This document shows positions 24,229 to 33,667 of a DNA stretch of 64,000 bases, in pieces; the first letter of the stretch is position 1, and each line of letters begins with the position of its first letter. Origin of the DNA: Strobilurus pachycystidiatus (Eukaryota; Basidiomycota; Agaricomycetes; Agaricales; Physalacriaceae); assembly GCA_019915135.1 (NCBI GenBank), contig JAHLMK010000005.1, positions 806,001 through 870,000 on the forward strand, read 5' to 3'. The position numbers and the translations under genes were made by a program. The notes under the pieces were generated by a model that had not been told where the DNA came from, searched no databases, and was given only the letters and a program-made list of their open reading frames with translations.

Positions 24229-25026
24229 TCAATCGAAATGTGTTCCTCGTTTGGGGTCTGCCCGACGTTTCTCGACAGCCTTCTTGACCTTCCTTTCCGG
24301 TCGAACGACAATGATGGGAACGGGAGAGTGAATAAGAACGTAACGGGATACGGACCCCATCGCGCCCTTGGTCGTCAAGGTCTGCCACGGCCTAGCATCA
24401 CATCAGCATTGAAAAGCACACGACTGACGGACGGGCACTCACTTCCTTCCCCGTGTACCGACGACGACGGAGTCTGGACGATACAAGGCGATGAGGCGAT
24501 CCAAGGTATCTGTTATCTTGCCCGGCACATACTCCAGATGCAAGCTGATCCGTCTATCTGGGTCCGACTCGATGGCCTTTCGTTGGATGCGACGCATGAG
24601 CTCGCGTGCCTCGTCACGAATATCATCGTGATCGCGCTCGTTGAGGATATCCTCCTCGACGCCGCGACAGATGACAAGTTCGTCAGAGTCCTGGACGAGT
24701 GACTCGAGAGCCCAATCAAGAGCTTCTTCCCCGGACTCGTCTGGGGATGCGGCACACAGGAACACACGCGTGGCGGACGTGCGTGCGTATCCCGCGGATG
24801 TGGCGGAGAGGGTGAATGAGAACATGGACGCCACAGGGTTCTCGAAAGTGTCGAAAGACACCTTTGGCGTGTAGGAAGACTTGGCCGTCGTCGGGGACGA
24901 CGCGGAGAAGGCCGCGGACGATGCAGTGGGTGGCGTGGCGGACGTCGGGGGCAGGGATGTTGTGGACAGAAGCGGGGACACGACGGGCGTCGAGCCCGAC
25001 GGGTGTCTCATGGCGGAGCGAAGCAT
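24229..25026 (-). CDS. Universal stress protein (UspA-like)
   Basis: A nucleotide-binding UspA-fold protein found in many fungi; its cellular role is poorly known. The product is about 248 residues: a Ser/Thr/Pro-rich N-terminus to about residue 80, then the fold with TRVFLCAASPDESGEEALDW, a helix rich in charged residues, SLHLEYVPGKITDTLDRLIA, the DSVVVGTRGRK nucleotide-binding loop, and the last strand SPVPIIVVRP followed by a basic tail ending THFD. One intron (24392-24442) joins GTRGRK to PWQTLTTKGAMGSVSRYV. The ATG at 25026 (MLRSAMRHPSG) is the first true ATG in frame; the open frame extends upstream to about 25116 without one. Its 3' end and stop have diverged copies downstream. Confidence 0.87.
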
Positions 25027-25520
25027 AGTTCCTGATGAGTAACAGGGCCAAACAGCGCCGAGATTGAGGTCTTCACTTTTGATGGGAGTGTTGTTGTCCT
25101 GACCAACCACCAGCACGGTCGAACGGCCCGGGCCAGTTCTTATTGTTCAGGCAGCTCGTCGTCGTGGACGCCAGCGCGGACGAGGTAAGGCTTTCTATGC
25201 TTCGCGAACAGGTAGGAATCTTTGGTGATCGCCAGGACCGACGATCTGACATGCCCTAGACACGGCTAAGTAAATAACATGCACCGATCGTTGGTCTTCT
25301 TCTGCGCCATCGCAGGCGCTCTTGGTTATGCTTGGGAGGGGAACGAACACGTCGGGCGCCAGGGTATGTTTTGTCATCTAAATGTCATGGTGAAATTCCT
25401 GTGTCGAAACCCGCGGTCTGGGCGGGGTAGACTTGGCCGCCCGTTGGTCATGTCTGACACGGCAGTCATACCCGTTCTTTCTCTTCTCCCCTGTCTCCTG
25501 CATCTCACTCAGTGCTCACG
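25027..25520. promoter_or_regulatory. Divergent promoter region with a possible upstream exon
   Basis: This lies between the start of the stress protein (-) and the membrane protein (+). A frame at 25279-25363 (MHRSLVFFCAIAGALG) looks like a secretion signal. It ends at a GTATGT donor whose phase fits the acceptor at 25512, so it could be a first exon of the downstream gene. Otherwise nothing coding was seen. Confidence 0.45.
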
Positions 25521-27062
25521 ATGACCACAGTCTCCTCCGTCTCCTCCGTCTCCTCCGACCCATTCCCGACGTCCACAGCGAGCTCTGCCTCTACCACCTC
25601 AACTCCCGCTCTAGCGTTCATATCCGACCCGTTGACTCTTACGACCTGCACATCCGTCACGTTTACTTGGTTGTATTTAGGCCCTGAGTCGCCGTTGTCC
25701 CTCACTATAACCAATATCGGCGTAGACCAAAATCCTTCCCCATCTTCTTCATCCACCAGCACATTTACCCACACTAACACCTTCACCGATGGTGGCGTCT
25801 CTGCGCGCGCTGTTCCCACCTGGCTCGCTGGAGGAAAAAGCGCTGCCGCTCTTACTGTTGCACAGCTCATCACCGACTCGGTTGATCCCGACTTGAACAG
25901 CTACACATGGTCCTCAATCAACGTCCCCGAAGGGCGTTACAGGGTCTACGCTTCCATGGACGCATACCCCGAATTTAGAGCGTCGCCAAGCGACGATTTT
26001 GTCGTCGTAGCCGGCTCAGACACATCGTGCATACCAAGCACCTCTTCCAGCACTTCTGCCACTGCGACGAGCTCTACCTCGTCGAGTGCGAGTACGAGTG
26101 CAAGTGTGACAGCCGTTCCTGTCGGCGGCTCCTCCTCGGTCAATAAAGGAGCAATCGCTGGAGGTGTCGTCGGCGGCCTTGCTGTCCTAGCAGCCATTCT
26201 CGCAGCCTACATCTTTTTCGTCTGCGTCCCTGCACGCCGGCGCCGGTCTACAGTGGCTTCTCCACGAAACGGGGGAGCTAAAGGGATCATGGGCAAATGG
26301 GGCGCACTCGGATCATTTGATTCCACTCATTCGAAGAAGGCGAAGGCATATGGCCGTGGCGGTGGGAACGGTGCTGCTCCTGTGACTGCGCGCACACGGC
26401 ATGATTCCTCTGGACCTATCATGTCCATGGGGTCTACAGCGGAGGATTATAACCCATTTGAGGAGAAGGTGTCTGATGGGAATGGGACAGGCCTGATCAC
26501 GGTGGGATATTCTCCGCCACGATCGTCTGCGATGCGTCAGAGCAATTCGTCTGGCTCCTCTGAAACGTATGCTATGGCACCGACGCGACCCTGGAGCGCT
26601 CTCCAGACATTCCCCGAGTCGCCGAGACCGTCTAATATGGACGTACCCATCGACACACCTCCTCGTCGCGCATCTACATCTGTCGGAAACATGGCTGAGA
26701 TGGCTGCGATTACCACGGGTGCCACGGAGACGAAACGTACCTCGTCCCGCCGTACACCGCGCAAGCCAGTGCCTTCATATACCCTTGACTCTGCAGATTC
26801 ACAAATCCAGCCTTCAGTGAGTGGTACGCCGTCGTCCAGCTACCAGTCCCCGTCGCACATGTCATCTGCTGCACCCACTCCGCTCTCGACGTACCAATAC
26901 CCCACCCACCTCGACCGCGCGCCTTCCCGTGTATCCGATCAAGAGCCCTCTCCGACGGCGTCTGTCGAAGCTGTGCACGAACTCATGCATAAGGGTAGTT
27001 TCGGTGACGGTCGACGCGTGCATGTCTTGATGCCTGACATGCCTATGGCGCAAAACCAGTGA
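25521..27062 (+). CDS. Ser/Thr-rich single-pass membrane protein of unknown function
   Basis: From the ATG at 25521 the product is 513 residues. The first 170 are Ser/Thr-rich with an Ig-like-looking segment (PLTLTTCTSVTFTWLYLG ... LSLTITNIGV ... YTWSSINVPEGRYRVYA), then a Ser/Thr stalk. One transmembrane helix follows (GAIAGGVVGGLAVLAAILAA, then YIFFVCV) with a basic stop-transfer RRRR, and a long disordered cytoplasmic tail of about 270 residues with DYNPFEEK and many Ser/Pro. The layout resembles fungal cell-surface sensors of the Mid2/Axl2 style, but no defined family is recognised. The coding part has no intron. Without the possible upstream exon there is no N-terminal signal peptide. 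A diverged copy of its last codons lies about 280 bp downstream. Confidence 0.75.
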   Translation: MTTVSSVSSVSSDPFPTSTASSASTTSTPALAFISDPLTLTTCTSVTFTWLYLGPESPLSLTITNIGVDQNPSPSSSSTSTFTHTNTFTDGGVSARAVPTWLAGGKSAAALTVAQLITDSVDPDLNSYTWSSINVPEGRYRVYASMDAYPEFRASPSDDFVVVAGSDTSCIPSTSSSTSATATSSTSSSASTSASVTAVPVGGSSSVNKGAIAGGVVGGLAVLAAILAAYIFFVCVPARRRRSTVASPRNGGAKGIMGKWGALGSFDSTHSKKAKAYGRGGGNGAAPVTARTRHDSSGPIMSMGSTAEDYNPFEEKVSDGNGTGLITVGYSPPRSSAMRQSNSSGSSETYAMAPTRPWSALQTFPESPRPSNMDVPIDTPPRRASTSVGNMAEMAAITTGATETKRTSSRRTPRKPVPSYTLDSADSQIQPSVSGTPSSSYQSPSHMSSAAPTPLSTYQYPTHLDRAPSRVSDQEPSPTASVEAVHELMHKGSFGDGRRVHVLMPDMPMAQNQ

Positions 27063-27623
27063 TGTTGCGTTTTGGACTCGGTAGCGTTTGACATGGAATT
27101 AACTGACTCTACAACCTAACTCGCTATGATCTAACTTTTTTGGCTGTAACTCTATCTTTTCGAATCATTTTTTGTGTGGGATGGGTTGGAAATCCTCCCA
27201 GTGGTGCTTTTTACGGATATGTTGTATATCTACTCTTAATTCAAGTCGTGCTTTCTGTGCATGCACTGAATGATCCTTGTAAATAACCGAGATCGACGGC
27301 CGCGCAATTGGCCAATGTCTGACATGTCTGTGGCGCAGAGTCAATGAGCGCTTGCGTTGCATGGTTTGCATTCGACATGCACAATTACTAACAGACACAG
27401 GGTTTGCAAGCGCAATTATCATTCATTTCAAGGTAGTAAAGTAGCTTCAATGTACTAATATAGCTCGAAAACTCAAGCTGAAAAGCAGGCCGGAGGAGAA
27501 GCGATTACAATAAGAGATACGATAGGTAAGAAAAAATGGGTCAGTGAACGTGTATAAGAGTAACGTGGTATCATAATCGAGGCGTGTCGTTTCGTTTCGT
27601 GATGCCTTTCTTCAAGAGATACT
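27063..27623. other. Convergent 3' spacer holding a second copy of the upstream gene's end
   Basis: AT-rich spacer between the 3' ends of the membrane protein (+) and the MARVEL-like gene (-). The segment at about 27286-27382 aligns with about 27009-27095, the last codons, stop and start of the 3' leader of the preceding gene. No gene was recognised. Confidence 0.6.
27286..27382 (+). repeat. Diverged copy of the 3' end of the Ser/Thr-rich membrane protein gene
   Basis: The gene ends LMPDMPMAQNQ-stop. The copy reads PMSDMSVAQSQ-stop in the same relative frame, and the match continues into flanking bases on both sides (G-TCGACG upstream, GCGTT and GACATG downstream). Identity by eye is roughly 65-70 percent over about 90 bp. 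The offset is about 280 bp in direct orientation. Confidence 0.65.
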
Positions 27624-28338
27624 TCAGGCTTTGGACGCGGGGCGCTCGTCAAAGACGGACTCGGCAACAGAGTAGATCAAGATCAAGACAATGATGATGG
27701 TGATCACACTCCAGCCCATCCAGGAAAATGCGAGGACGGAAGAGACGACGTTGCACTGCTTGCCCGCAAAGCCTGCAGCAGAACACCAGTTTCTTCCAGG
27801 AAGAATTCGGGCCTAGAAAAGCAGCTTCAGACACTAAGCTGAGGATGATATGATGAAGACGTACGGTGGTATCGACAGCACCAACGAGCCAGAAGATCCA
27901 AAGGACGATCAGGCCGTACACTTCGTTCCTGCTAACACTGAAAAAGTTAGGATTGGCCCGGAGGGGCTGGCCGGCCAGGAATAAGACACTACGTGAATTG
28001 TTGGGTGAGACCATCGGGTGGAGAGGAAGAGACGTACGCGACGGGGGCCCAGATCATTGCGAGTGTGGCGCTGATGATGAGCTCGACCATGATTGGTTCT
28101 ACGAAGCACTGAGGTTTGAAAGAGACGTTGACAGTGGAGAGATGCACGAACCATAAGTGCCGTCAATCTCGTGTTTGTGGTGGACGCGATATCCAGTCAA
28201 TCCAAGAAGGATGGTGGAGACAACCCACTACAAGCCACACGGTTAGACAATGCATTGTGTATGACATGAGTTTGCAGAATGGCTCACCAAGAATCCGTAG
28301 GCGGCGTTAATGGGGATACGACCACCGAGGCTCAGCAT
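27624..28338 (-). CDS. Four-helix membrane protein, MARVEL-like
   Basis: The spliced product is about 175 residues. It starts MLSLGGRIPINAAYGFL and continues WVVSTILLGLTGYRVHHKHE, MVELIISATLAMIWAPVAVL, a short loop, EVYGLIVLWIFWLVGAVDTT, a Cys-containing loop (RNWCSAAGFAGKQC), and VLAFSWMGWSVITIIVLILI before a short acidic tail. Four hydrophobic segments with a WxFWLxxAxD-like third/fourth helix region are typical of fungal MARVEL-domain proteins that organise plasma-membrane domains. The two loop cysteines could pair outside the cytosol. Four or five exons fit with clean GT-AG sites. The exact MARVEL assignment is inference from topology. Confidence 0.72.
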
Positions 28339-28505
28339 CTTTGTTCGTTAGGAGGAGGAGAGATAGGCTAGGAGGGGAAAGTCGTGAACTCTAGAGCTCG
28401 TTAGTGGGGTGGAAGGTTTGTCAATGTTCATTCCAGCCTCTTCCGTCGCCTTTAAAACCCTCCCGCCTGGTCAGTCTCTAACGTCATCGCCGCAGAGATT
28501 ATGCG

Positions 28506-28672
28506 ATGAGTGGTGCGCATTCCGCGAGTCATAAGCTCTGGAACGTGGCCAATGAATTGCAAGAAGGCGGGCACCGAGTCAGCCGGGAACGGGCTGCGTG
28601 AGCAAGCATTCCGCGAGTACCTTCTGGCCGCCGAAGAGGACACGGATCTTGGTGTCAGCCTCAACTGTACTT
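28506..28672 (+). pseudogene. Frameshifted N-terminal relic of a repeat-type protein
   Basis: From the ATG at 28506 the frame reads MSGAHSASHKLWNVANELQEGG and then hits a stop near 28600. A second frame shifted against the first continues coding-like with LREQAFREYLLAAEEDTDLG. Together they resemble the start of fungal SEL1/TPR-like proteins with a helix-turn-helix repeat (ANELQ ... A-REYLLAAEE). No intron of plausible size can join the two frames. Read as a decayed fragment; the family suggestion is weak. Confidence 0.4.
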
Positions 28673-29399
28673 GGCGGTTTAGATATGAATGAATTCTGAC
28701 ACACACATATAGCATGTTTCAAGCAGCGGTGGAAGCAGTCCTTCGCCATAGTGGTACCGCCCCCCTGCAGCCAGTCAAAGGCTTTCAAGACCTTATAGGT
28801 CCGCTCGAAGTCTTCAAGTTGAAGACAGACACTAGAGATTCCGAGGAACGAAAGTAAATCCGACTCGGATTGACGTCGACCCGGTGCCCACTCTATTACT
28901 GTCGAGGCCGACCGCGTTAGTAACCGGTTCTACCTTGCCGCGAGATATACGCCGGAATGACATTGAAGAAAAAAATTGACTTGACGCCGAGTCATTGCGG
29001 TTATGCTGTTGAACTAATAGATCGGCGCTGTCATGGCTGGAACGACTCGGAGTACTATAGCGGCTGCATCGCGAAGGCATGGAAGTTGCATGTAGAATGA
29101 GCATAATAGACGGTCGATGTTGTTTAGCCGCGTAGACCAGGTAGCAGAAGCGCAGCAGCGTAAGAGTGCAACTGTGATGACGGAGACCGACGCTAGCCGA
29201 CATGATGATTGTGAAAGGGAAAAGAGGCGCAGTCTCGGTGATATCATAATCGGCAGATCGCCGCCACATGTCATCTTAGTAGAAATGGGATTTACCTCAG
29301 ACCCAGGCGTCGGTCGACTACTAGTACCTTTGACCTTGACCACTGACATTCTGACATTCTGACGGCCATTTATAGAGCACCTTGACAGTACCAAGCGTA

Positions 29400-29492
29400 A
29401 TGGTCCCACTTCCTCGAGAGATATTCGATGAAATCATTGACCATATCTGGGATGACCTTGTAGGATATGTGGCGGTCATATCGTTATGCTAA
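29400..29492 (+). pseudogene. F-box-like N-terminal fragment
   Basis: A 30-codon frame, MVPLPREIFDEIIDHIWDDL and then VGYVAVISLC, ends in a stop. The LPxEIxDxIIDH pattern is the usual opening of basidiomycete F-box proteins, which form a large, fast-turning family. Nothing downstream continues the domain, so this looks like a remnant. Confidence 0.4.
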
Positions 29493-30082
29493 ACGTTGAT
29501 CAGACGGCCACAAGTATTGAAGACATAGAACAGGCTACGTCTTGGGGTATGTACAAAGATACATGTGCGCCACATGCCCTATCAAGTGTCACTGAAACGA
29601 CATTGATCCGGAATACATGTACACAAGATGAAGCAACAACCCATGTCATCTCTCCCTAACCTCACAGTCCATACGTGCATGTACGCCTTCACCAAATAAG
29701 ACCAGGCTTCATGTCTCTCGTAGTGGCTGAGGCCCGCATTATCTGGAACTCCTTGCAGTAGAATGCACCGCCGCCGTCACGTTCTCTGGATCGATGTACA
29801 ATACATCTGGATGAGAATCGTTTCCTGAGGATGTTCCAAGGCAGCGTGGTACAGTCCGAGTTCAAGTTGACCCCAACCGTACAGTCTACAATTGCTGGGT
29901 ACGCCGTTTCCGATATCGTAGGGACTGTGCTTGTGCACCAGGAGTAAGCTCAGATGTCGCGATGATCGAAGACTACACGTCGGGTTATGTAGCTGCACAA
30001 TACGAATCTGGACCATGTTTGCATCAGTGTCAAGCCGGAAGTCAGAGACACGAAACATACCTTGACCGAATGAAAGGCGCAT

Positions 30083-30997
30083 CTACAACAGCCTTGGTTC
30101 GTCTGCGACGTCGAAAGGGCCGGGAATTTCGTCGTCGGGTATGTTCCCGAGTACAGGCTCAGGTGCCATGGTGCCCTTCTCAGCGAACTGAGCCGACCTC
30201 CCCTCGATGATTCGGCGAACAATGCGTTCACCGTCCTCTTCACCCATTGCCACGACCTTCTCGAGTAGAAGTTGTCCAGTTTCCTCTGGTAGCCGTATTT
30301 CTCCGCTCAAATAGAAGATATTGAGCGCCTGCTGTATCCATCCGGCGTGGCAGCAATCCCGTATGATCAAGGCCCTGTACCGAGCTTCGGGGTGACGCCG
30401 CGAATGCGGCACCCTTTGCTCGTATTGAACAGCGCGTCGTTCCAGCTTCAGGAGGTATTTCTGCCCCTGCTCGGGAGGCTGGAAGCGAAAGAAGATCGTG
30501 CTGAATGGCCGGTAGAGGTTATGGAAGTATCCCTTCGAAGACGCGTGAAGCATGACGATTTTCAGCCTGGTGAGGTTGTCCTTCGGGTTTTGCTCCCTGA
30601 TGAGATAGGATAGAATGTCGCGAAATGGGCTGCTCCAATGGGGAACCTCGTGTTTGTCTGGGACGAGGGAAAACCATTGGTGGAACATAGACCCTGGCTT
30701 GCGCGTCTTCTTCAACCAGTAGAGAGCAGGCTCCGTGTATATGATGTCGCGCTCTATCGGAATATGGAAGTATTCGAGGTGAAGCAAGAGCCGGCGAGCG
30801 CCGACATAGTTCTTTGCAGTGATAAGACGGACAAGCTCGGCGGGGTCTGGAGGGAGGAATCCTGGTTTATGGAGGGAAGGAGGGATGTCAAGAGGCTGGG
30901 TTGTTGTCCGCTCAACAGACCGCGCGGTTCTGCTTTGAGAGCGAGTCCACGCTGAACCTGTCTTCCATCGTAGTGACCGAAGGGATGAGAGGAACAT
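30083..30997 (-). CDS. Predicted mitochondrial helical-repeat protein of unknown function
   Basis: A single open exon of 304 residues from the first ATG in frame (30997). The N-terminus (MFLSSLRSLRWKTGSAWTRS) is basic, Ser-rich and free of acids, like a mitochondrial presequence. The body is helical and charged: DPAELVRLITAKNYVGARRL, LLHLEYFHIPIERD, then RYRALIIRDCCHAGWIQQAL and IFYLSGEIRLPEETGQLLLE. This spacing resembles pentatricopeptide-type repeats of fungal mitochondrial RNA factors, but no repeat is clean enough to be sure. The frame ends DVADEPRLL-stop. A coding-like frame just downstream suggests either a missed last exon or truncation. Confidence 0.65.
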   Translation of the reverse strand: MFLSSLRSLRWKTGSAWTRSQSRTARSVERTTTQPLDIPPSLHKPGFLPPDPAELVRLITAKNYVGARRLLLHLEYFHIPIERDIIYTEPALYWLKKTRKPGSMFHQWFSLVPDKHEVPHWSSPFRDILSYLIREQNPKDNLTRLKIVMLHASSKGYFHNLYRPFSTIFFRFQPPEQGQKYLLKLERRAVQYEQRVPHSRRHPEARYRALIIRDCCHAGWIQQALNIFYLSGEIRLPEETGQLLLEKVVAMGEEDGERIVRRIIEGRSAQFAEKGTMAPEPVLGNIPDDEIPGPFDVADEPRLL

Positions 30998-31437
30998 ATG
31001 CACAGCCACATAGCCATTTGTTCCGTTTGGTCTGGGGCTTTTCGTCCTCCCATTGCTGACTATCGAAGAGCTCAAAGGTTTTTTAATTGCGCTACTGGAG
31101 TGGACTACAGCTTGTGAAACTATTTCAAAGTGATCTCAGCCATGACCCTTACACTTCATCAGCGTATTCGTTCATCAATTCACAGCGAGGTAAGTTACTG
31201 AGTATGTGTCGACGTCGAGCTTGAAAAAAAGGCACTTACGGCGATTCCGATTCACCCCAGCGGATATTCCTGCTCCCCCACCCGCTCTACACTCCCGACA
31301 ATAAGAGAATGAACGCAGAGTCGATGAGTCGGTGTGAACGCAACTTAAGAATGTAAGTATCATAGAACGAACGAGAGGGTCATAAGATGCATTTCTATTC
31401 ATTCCTTCGTTACTTTTGTTTGGTTTTGCCTCTTTTC
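30998..31437. other. Spacer between helical-repeat gene and MFS gene
   Basis: It should contain the promoter of the helical-repeat gene (-) and the 3' leader of the MFS gene (-). The open frame of the former extends upstream to about 31075 without an ATG. No other coding signal was seen. Confidence 0.45.
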
Positions 31438-33183
31438 TTACAACGTGCGAGGCAATAGAGACGCGACCACAAGGGACACACCTACCGTCGCCATGAGCAC
31501 ATAGTACACGAAATACCCTCCCATTATGTTGTCTTTCAGCGACATCGAGAACAGCGAGTTAGCGGCGGCGGGGCCAATTGCACGGAAAATGCTGACGGTC
31601 ATTTGACAAATACCGTTTGTGGCGCCGAGGGATGCACGATTGGGTGATGCGGCTACGATATAGATGAAGATCGCGCCTGGAACGGACTGTTGAGCACACA
31701 ATGTGGCGAAGATAGAGCAGACGTACCATAAGAGCAACTGAGAATGATGGAGAGGAAGATCTGCAAGGCGAGTATCATCCAAACGAGAGGAATCATGCCC
31801 TCCGTCTTGACCAGGTGGCTCATGATGGCGTAGCAGGCAAACACTGGGAAGCAAGACGCGATACCGCAGATAAAGGTCGCCCGCGAGCCCCAAGTGTTGT
31901 TGATTCTGGCGAAGAAGAACACCTGGAAGATGCCGTTGAGGATGCCATAGGACGAAAGGATCTTTCCGATGGTCGGTGGCGACAATCCAAGACCGCCCAA
32001 TTCGTGGGGAGTAGAGAGGAAGACAGGTTGGATAGCCCTGAACGAGATGTCCAAGAGGGAAAGCATTGCATAGTTTCCTCCCGCGATGATGACCTTGGGT
32101 ATAAGAAGGGCCCGTAATGGAAGAGCCTTTTCCTCTTCATCTTCGGCAGTAGCGATCTTCGTCGTTGAGGGCTCTGGAGAGAACGTACTCTTGACAAGAT
32201 CGCGGATAGAGATAGGATTCTTCGCGGTTTCCTTCAGATAAAGGTAGGTGACACCCCAGACGAGGGCCGAGAAGGTGGCGGGTATCGCACATGGAAGGAA
32301 GTATGGGTATTCCTTCAAGAATTCGGAGTTGCCAAATAGATTTGGGAACTGTTCAGCCGGGCGAGACAGTGCACCACCTATTATTGGTCCGAGTACCGAC
32401 CCCGTAGACCAGGATATCGGCATGTAAGCATAAGCCTGAAGTTCATGAGTAAGCTTGAAGACAGGTCACAGGTCTCATGCTTGAGCATACCTGAGCGATA
32501 TTTGTTGAATCAGTCATCTCTGCCATCATGCTATACGCATTTGGGTGAGCGGCTGTCCGCTTTGCGGGTAAAAAGAGCGAATTTTACCTCTTGATCACGC
32601 CAATATTGCCATCTGTACACAATTGATGAGACGAGTTTAGAGTGTGGGAAGCGCTAGGTCACTCACTCAATGCACCATTGAGAGACCGACTCATGACAAG
32701 ACCAACAAAGGTCTTGGAAAGACCGAAGCAGTACATGGATATTGACAGTCCGCAGAGCCCGATGAGAATGACAGGCTTTCGGCCAATACGATCCGACAGC
32801 CGACTCCAGTGAAGGACGGTGAATGCTTGCGTCAAAAAGAATAGAGATTGCTAGACAAAACGTCAGAGATTCAGAACGCGTGAATCCGGTCGCCGTTGTC
32901 GTACCATGAGTCCCACATAATAGCCGACTTTCGTTTCGTCTCCGTGCGTGACGCCAATATCCCGCATAAGCTAATAACATGAGTTAGCTACTGGGAGTAA
33001 GTGTGATTAGAGAAAGGAACGTACCTGCGGGGTGAATGGATAGATGACCTGCGATGTCAAAGGCTCGGCGAGCTGAAGCACGAGCACGATGAATAGCTGG
33101 AAGACTGGGAGGGGAGTGCGCTTGGGCTTTGCATGCTGGGGCTGCAGCAAAGGACTCTCCTCGTCAACCTGCGTGGCAGTCAT
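31438..33183 (-). CDS. Major facilitator superfamily transporter
   Basis: A membrane transporter of the MFS group near the fungal YCR023C / plant ZIFL proteins; the substrate is not predictable from sequence. The N-terminus MTATQVDEESPLLQP carries an acidic dileucine-like sorting motif (EESPLL). The first helix region is VFQLFIVLVLQLAEPLTSQV. The loop 2-3 signature is SRLSDRIGRKPVILIG (MFS motif A), and WSTGSVLGPIIGGALSRPAE is the motif C-like region that marks proton antiporters. A cytosolic middle loop rich in charges (TAEDEEEKALPLRALL) precedes the second six-helix half, which ends LVVASLLPRTL. At least six exons were followed in frame. It is divergent from the PQ-loop gene. Loss of conserved residues was not noticed. 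Confidence 0.88.
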
Positions 33184-33667
33184 GATGATGGTAAGGGGGA
33201 GAGAAAGAAGGCAGCTTGTTTACTCACCCCAGTATTTCAACTGTCAGAAAATCGAAATTTCCATTTCATTTAAGAGTTACCTAATGGCAAATCGGTGACT
33301 CAGAGAGAAAAGTACGACGCCTTTTCTGTTCAGCTTGGCGTGAGCACTCGTGAGCACCACAGTGCCACTAGTCGATACTGGTAACTGGATGCTAACGATG
33401 CAGCATGAAGCTGCAATGAAGCTGCGCTAAAACATGGATCCGCACAAGCCCAAAGCAGCGGCGTCTGAGCTAGTGCTTGACAGGACTTTCAACCGGGGCT
33501 ACAGTGAGTTCGCTGGCATCACATGAACCCTCTTCGGCCACAAAACCCGACGACAGAAGCGAAGGCGCGAACGGAGTGAACGGACTGACGGAGGCGCGAC
33601 TGACAGGGAAGCGCTTACTATTTCCGGAAGATGACCACGCAGCGCGTCACGTTGTCCACTAACCACC
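33184..33667. promoter_or_regulatory. Divergent promoter region, MFS transporter / PQ-loop protein
   Basis: A 484-bp gap between two divergent starts. It has small ORFs without coding character. Promoter role inferred from orientation. Confidence 0.4.

Larger units (their letters stand above)
28339..30082. other. Gene-poor stretch with decayed gene fragments
   Basis: No intact gene was recognised in 1.7 kb. Two coding-like relics lie inside (28506-28672 and 29400-29492, listed separately). A further minus-strand frame at 29777-30082 (GMFRVSDFRLDTDANMVQIR) directly follows the stop of the next gene and might be a lost last exon. Other ORFs have no recognisable content. Confidence 0.45.

Noticed and set aside
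25521..25560. Short repeat GTCTCCTCC at the start of the membrane protein as a microsatellite
   Set aside because: Only three units; explained by the Ser/Val-rich N-terminus (SSVSSVSS).
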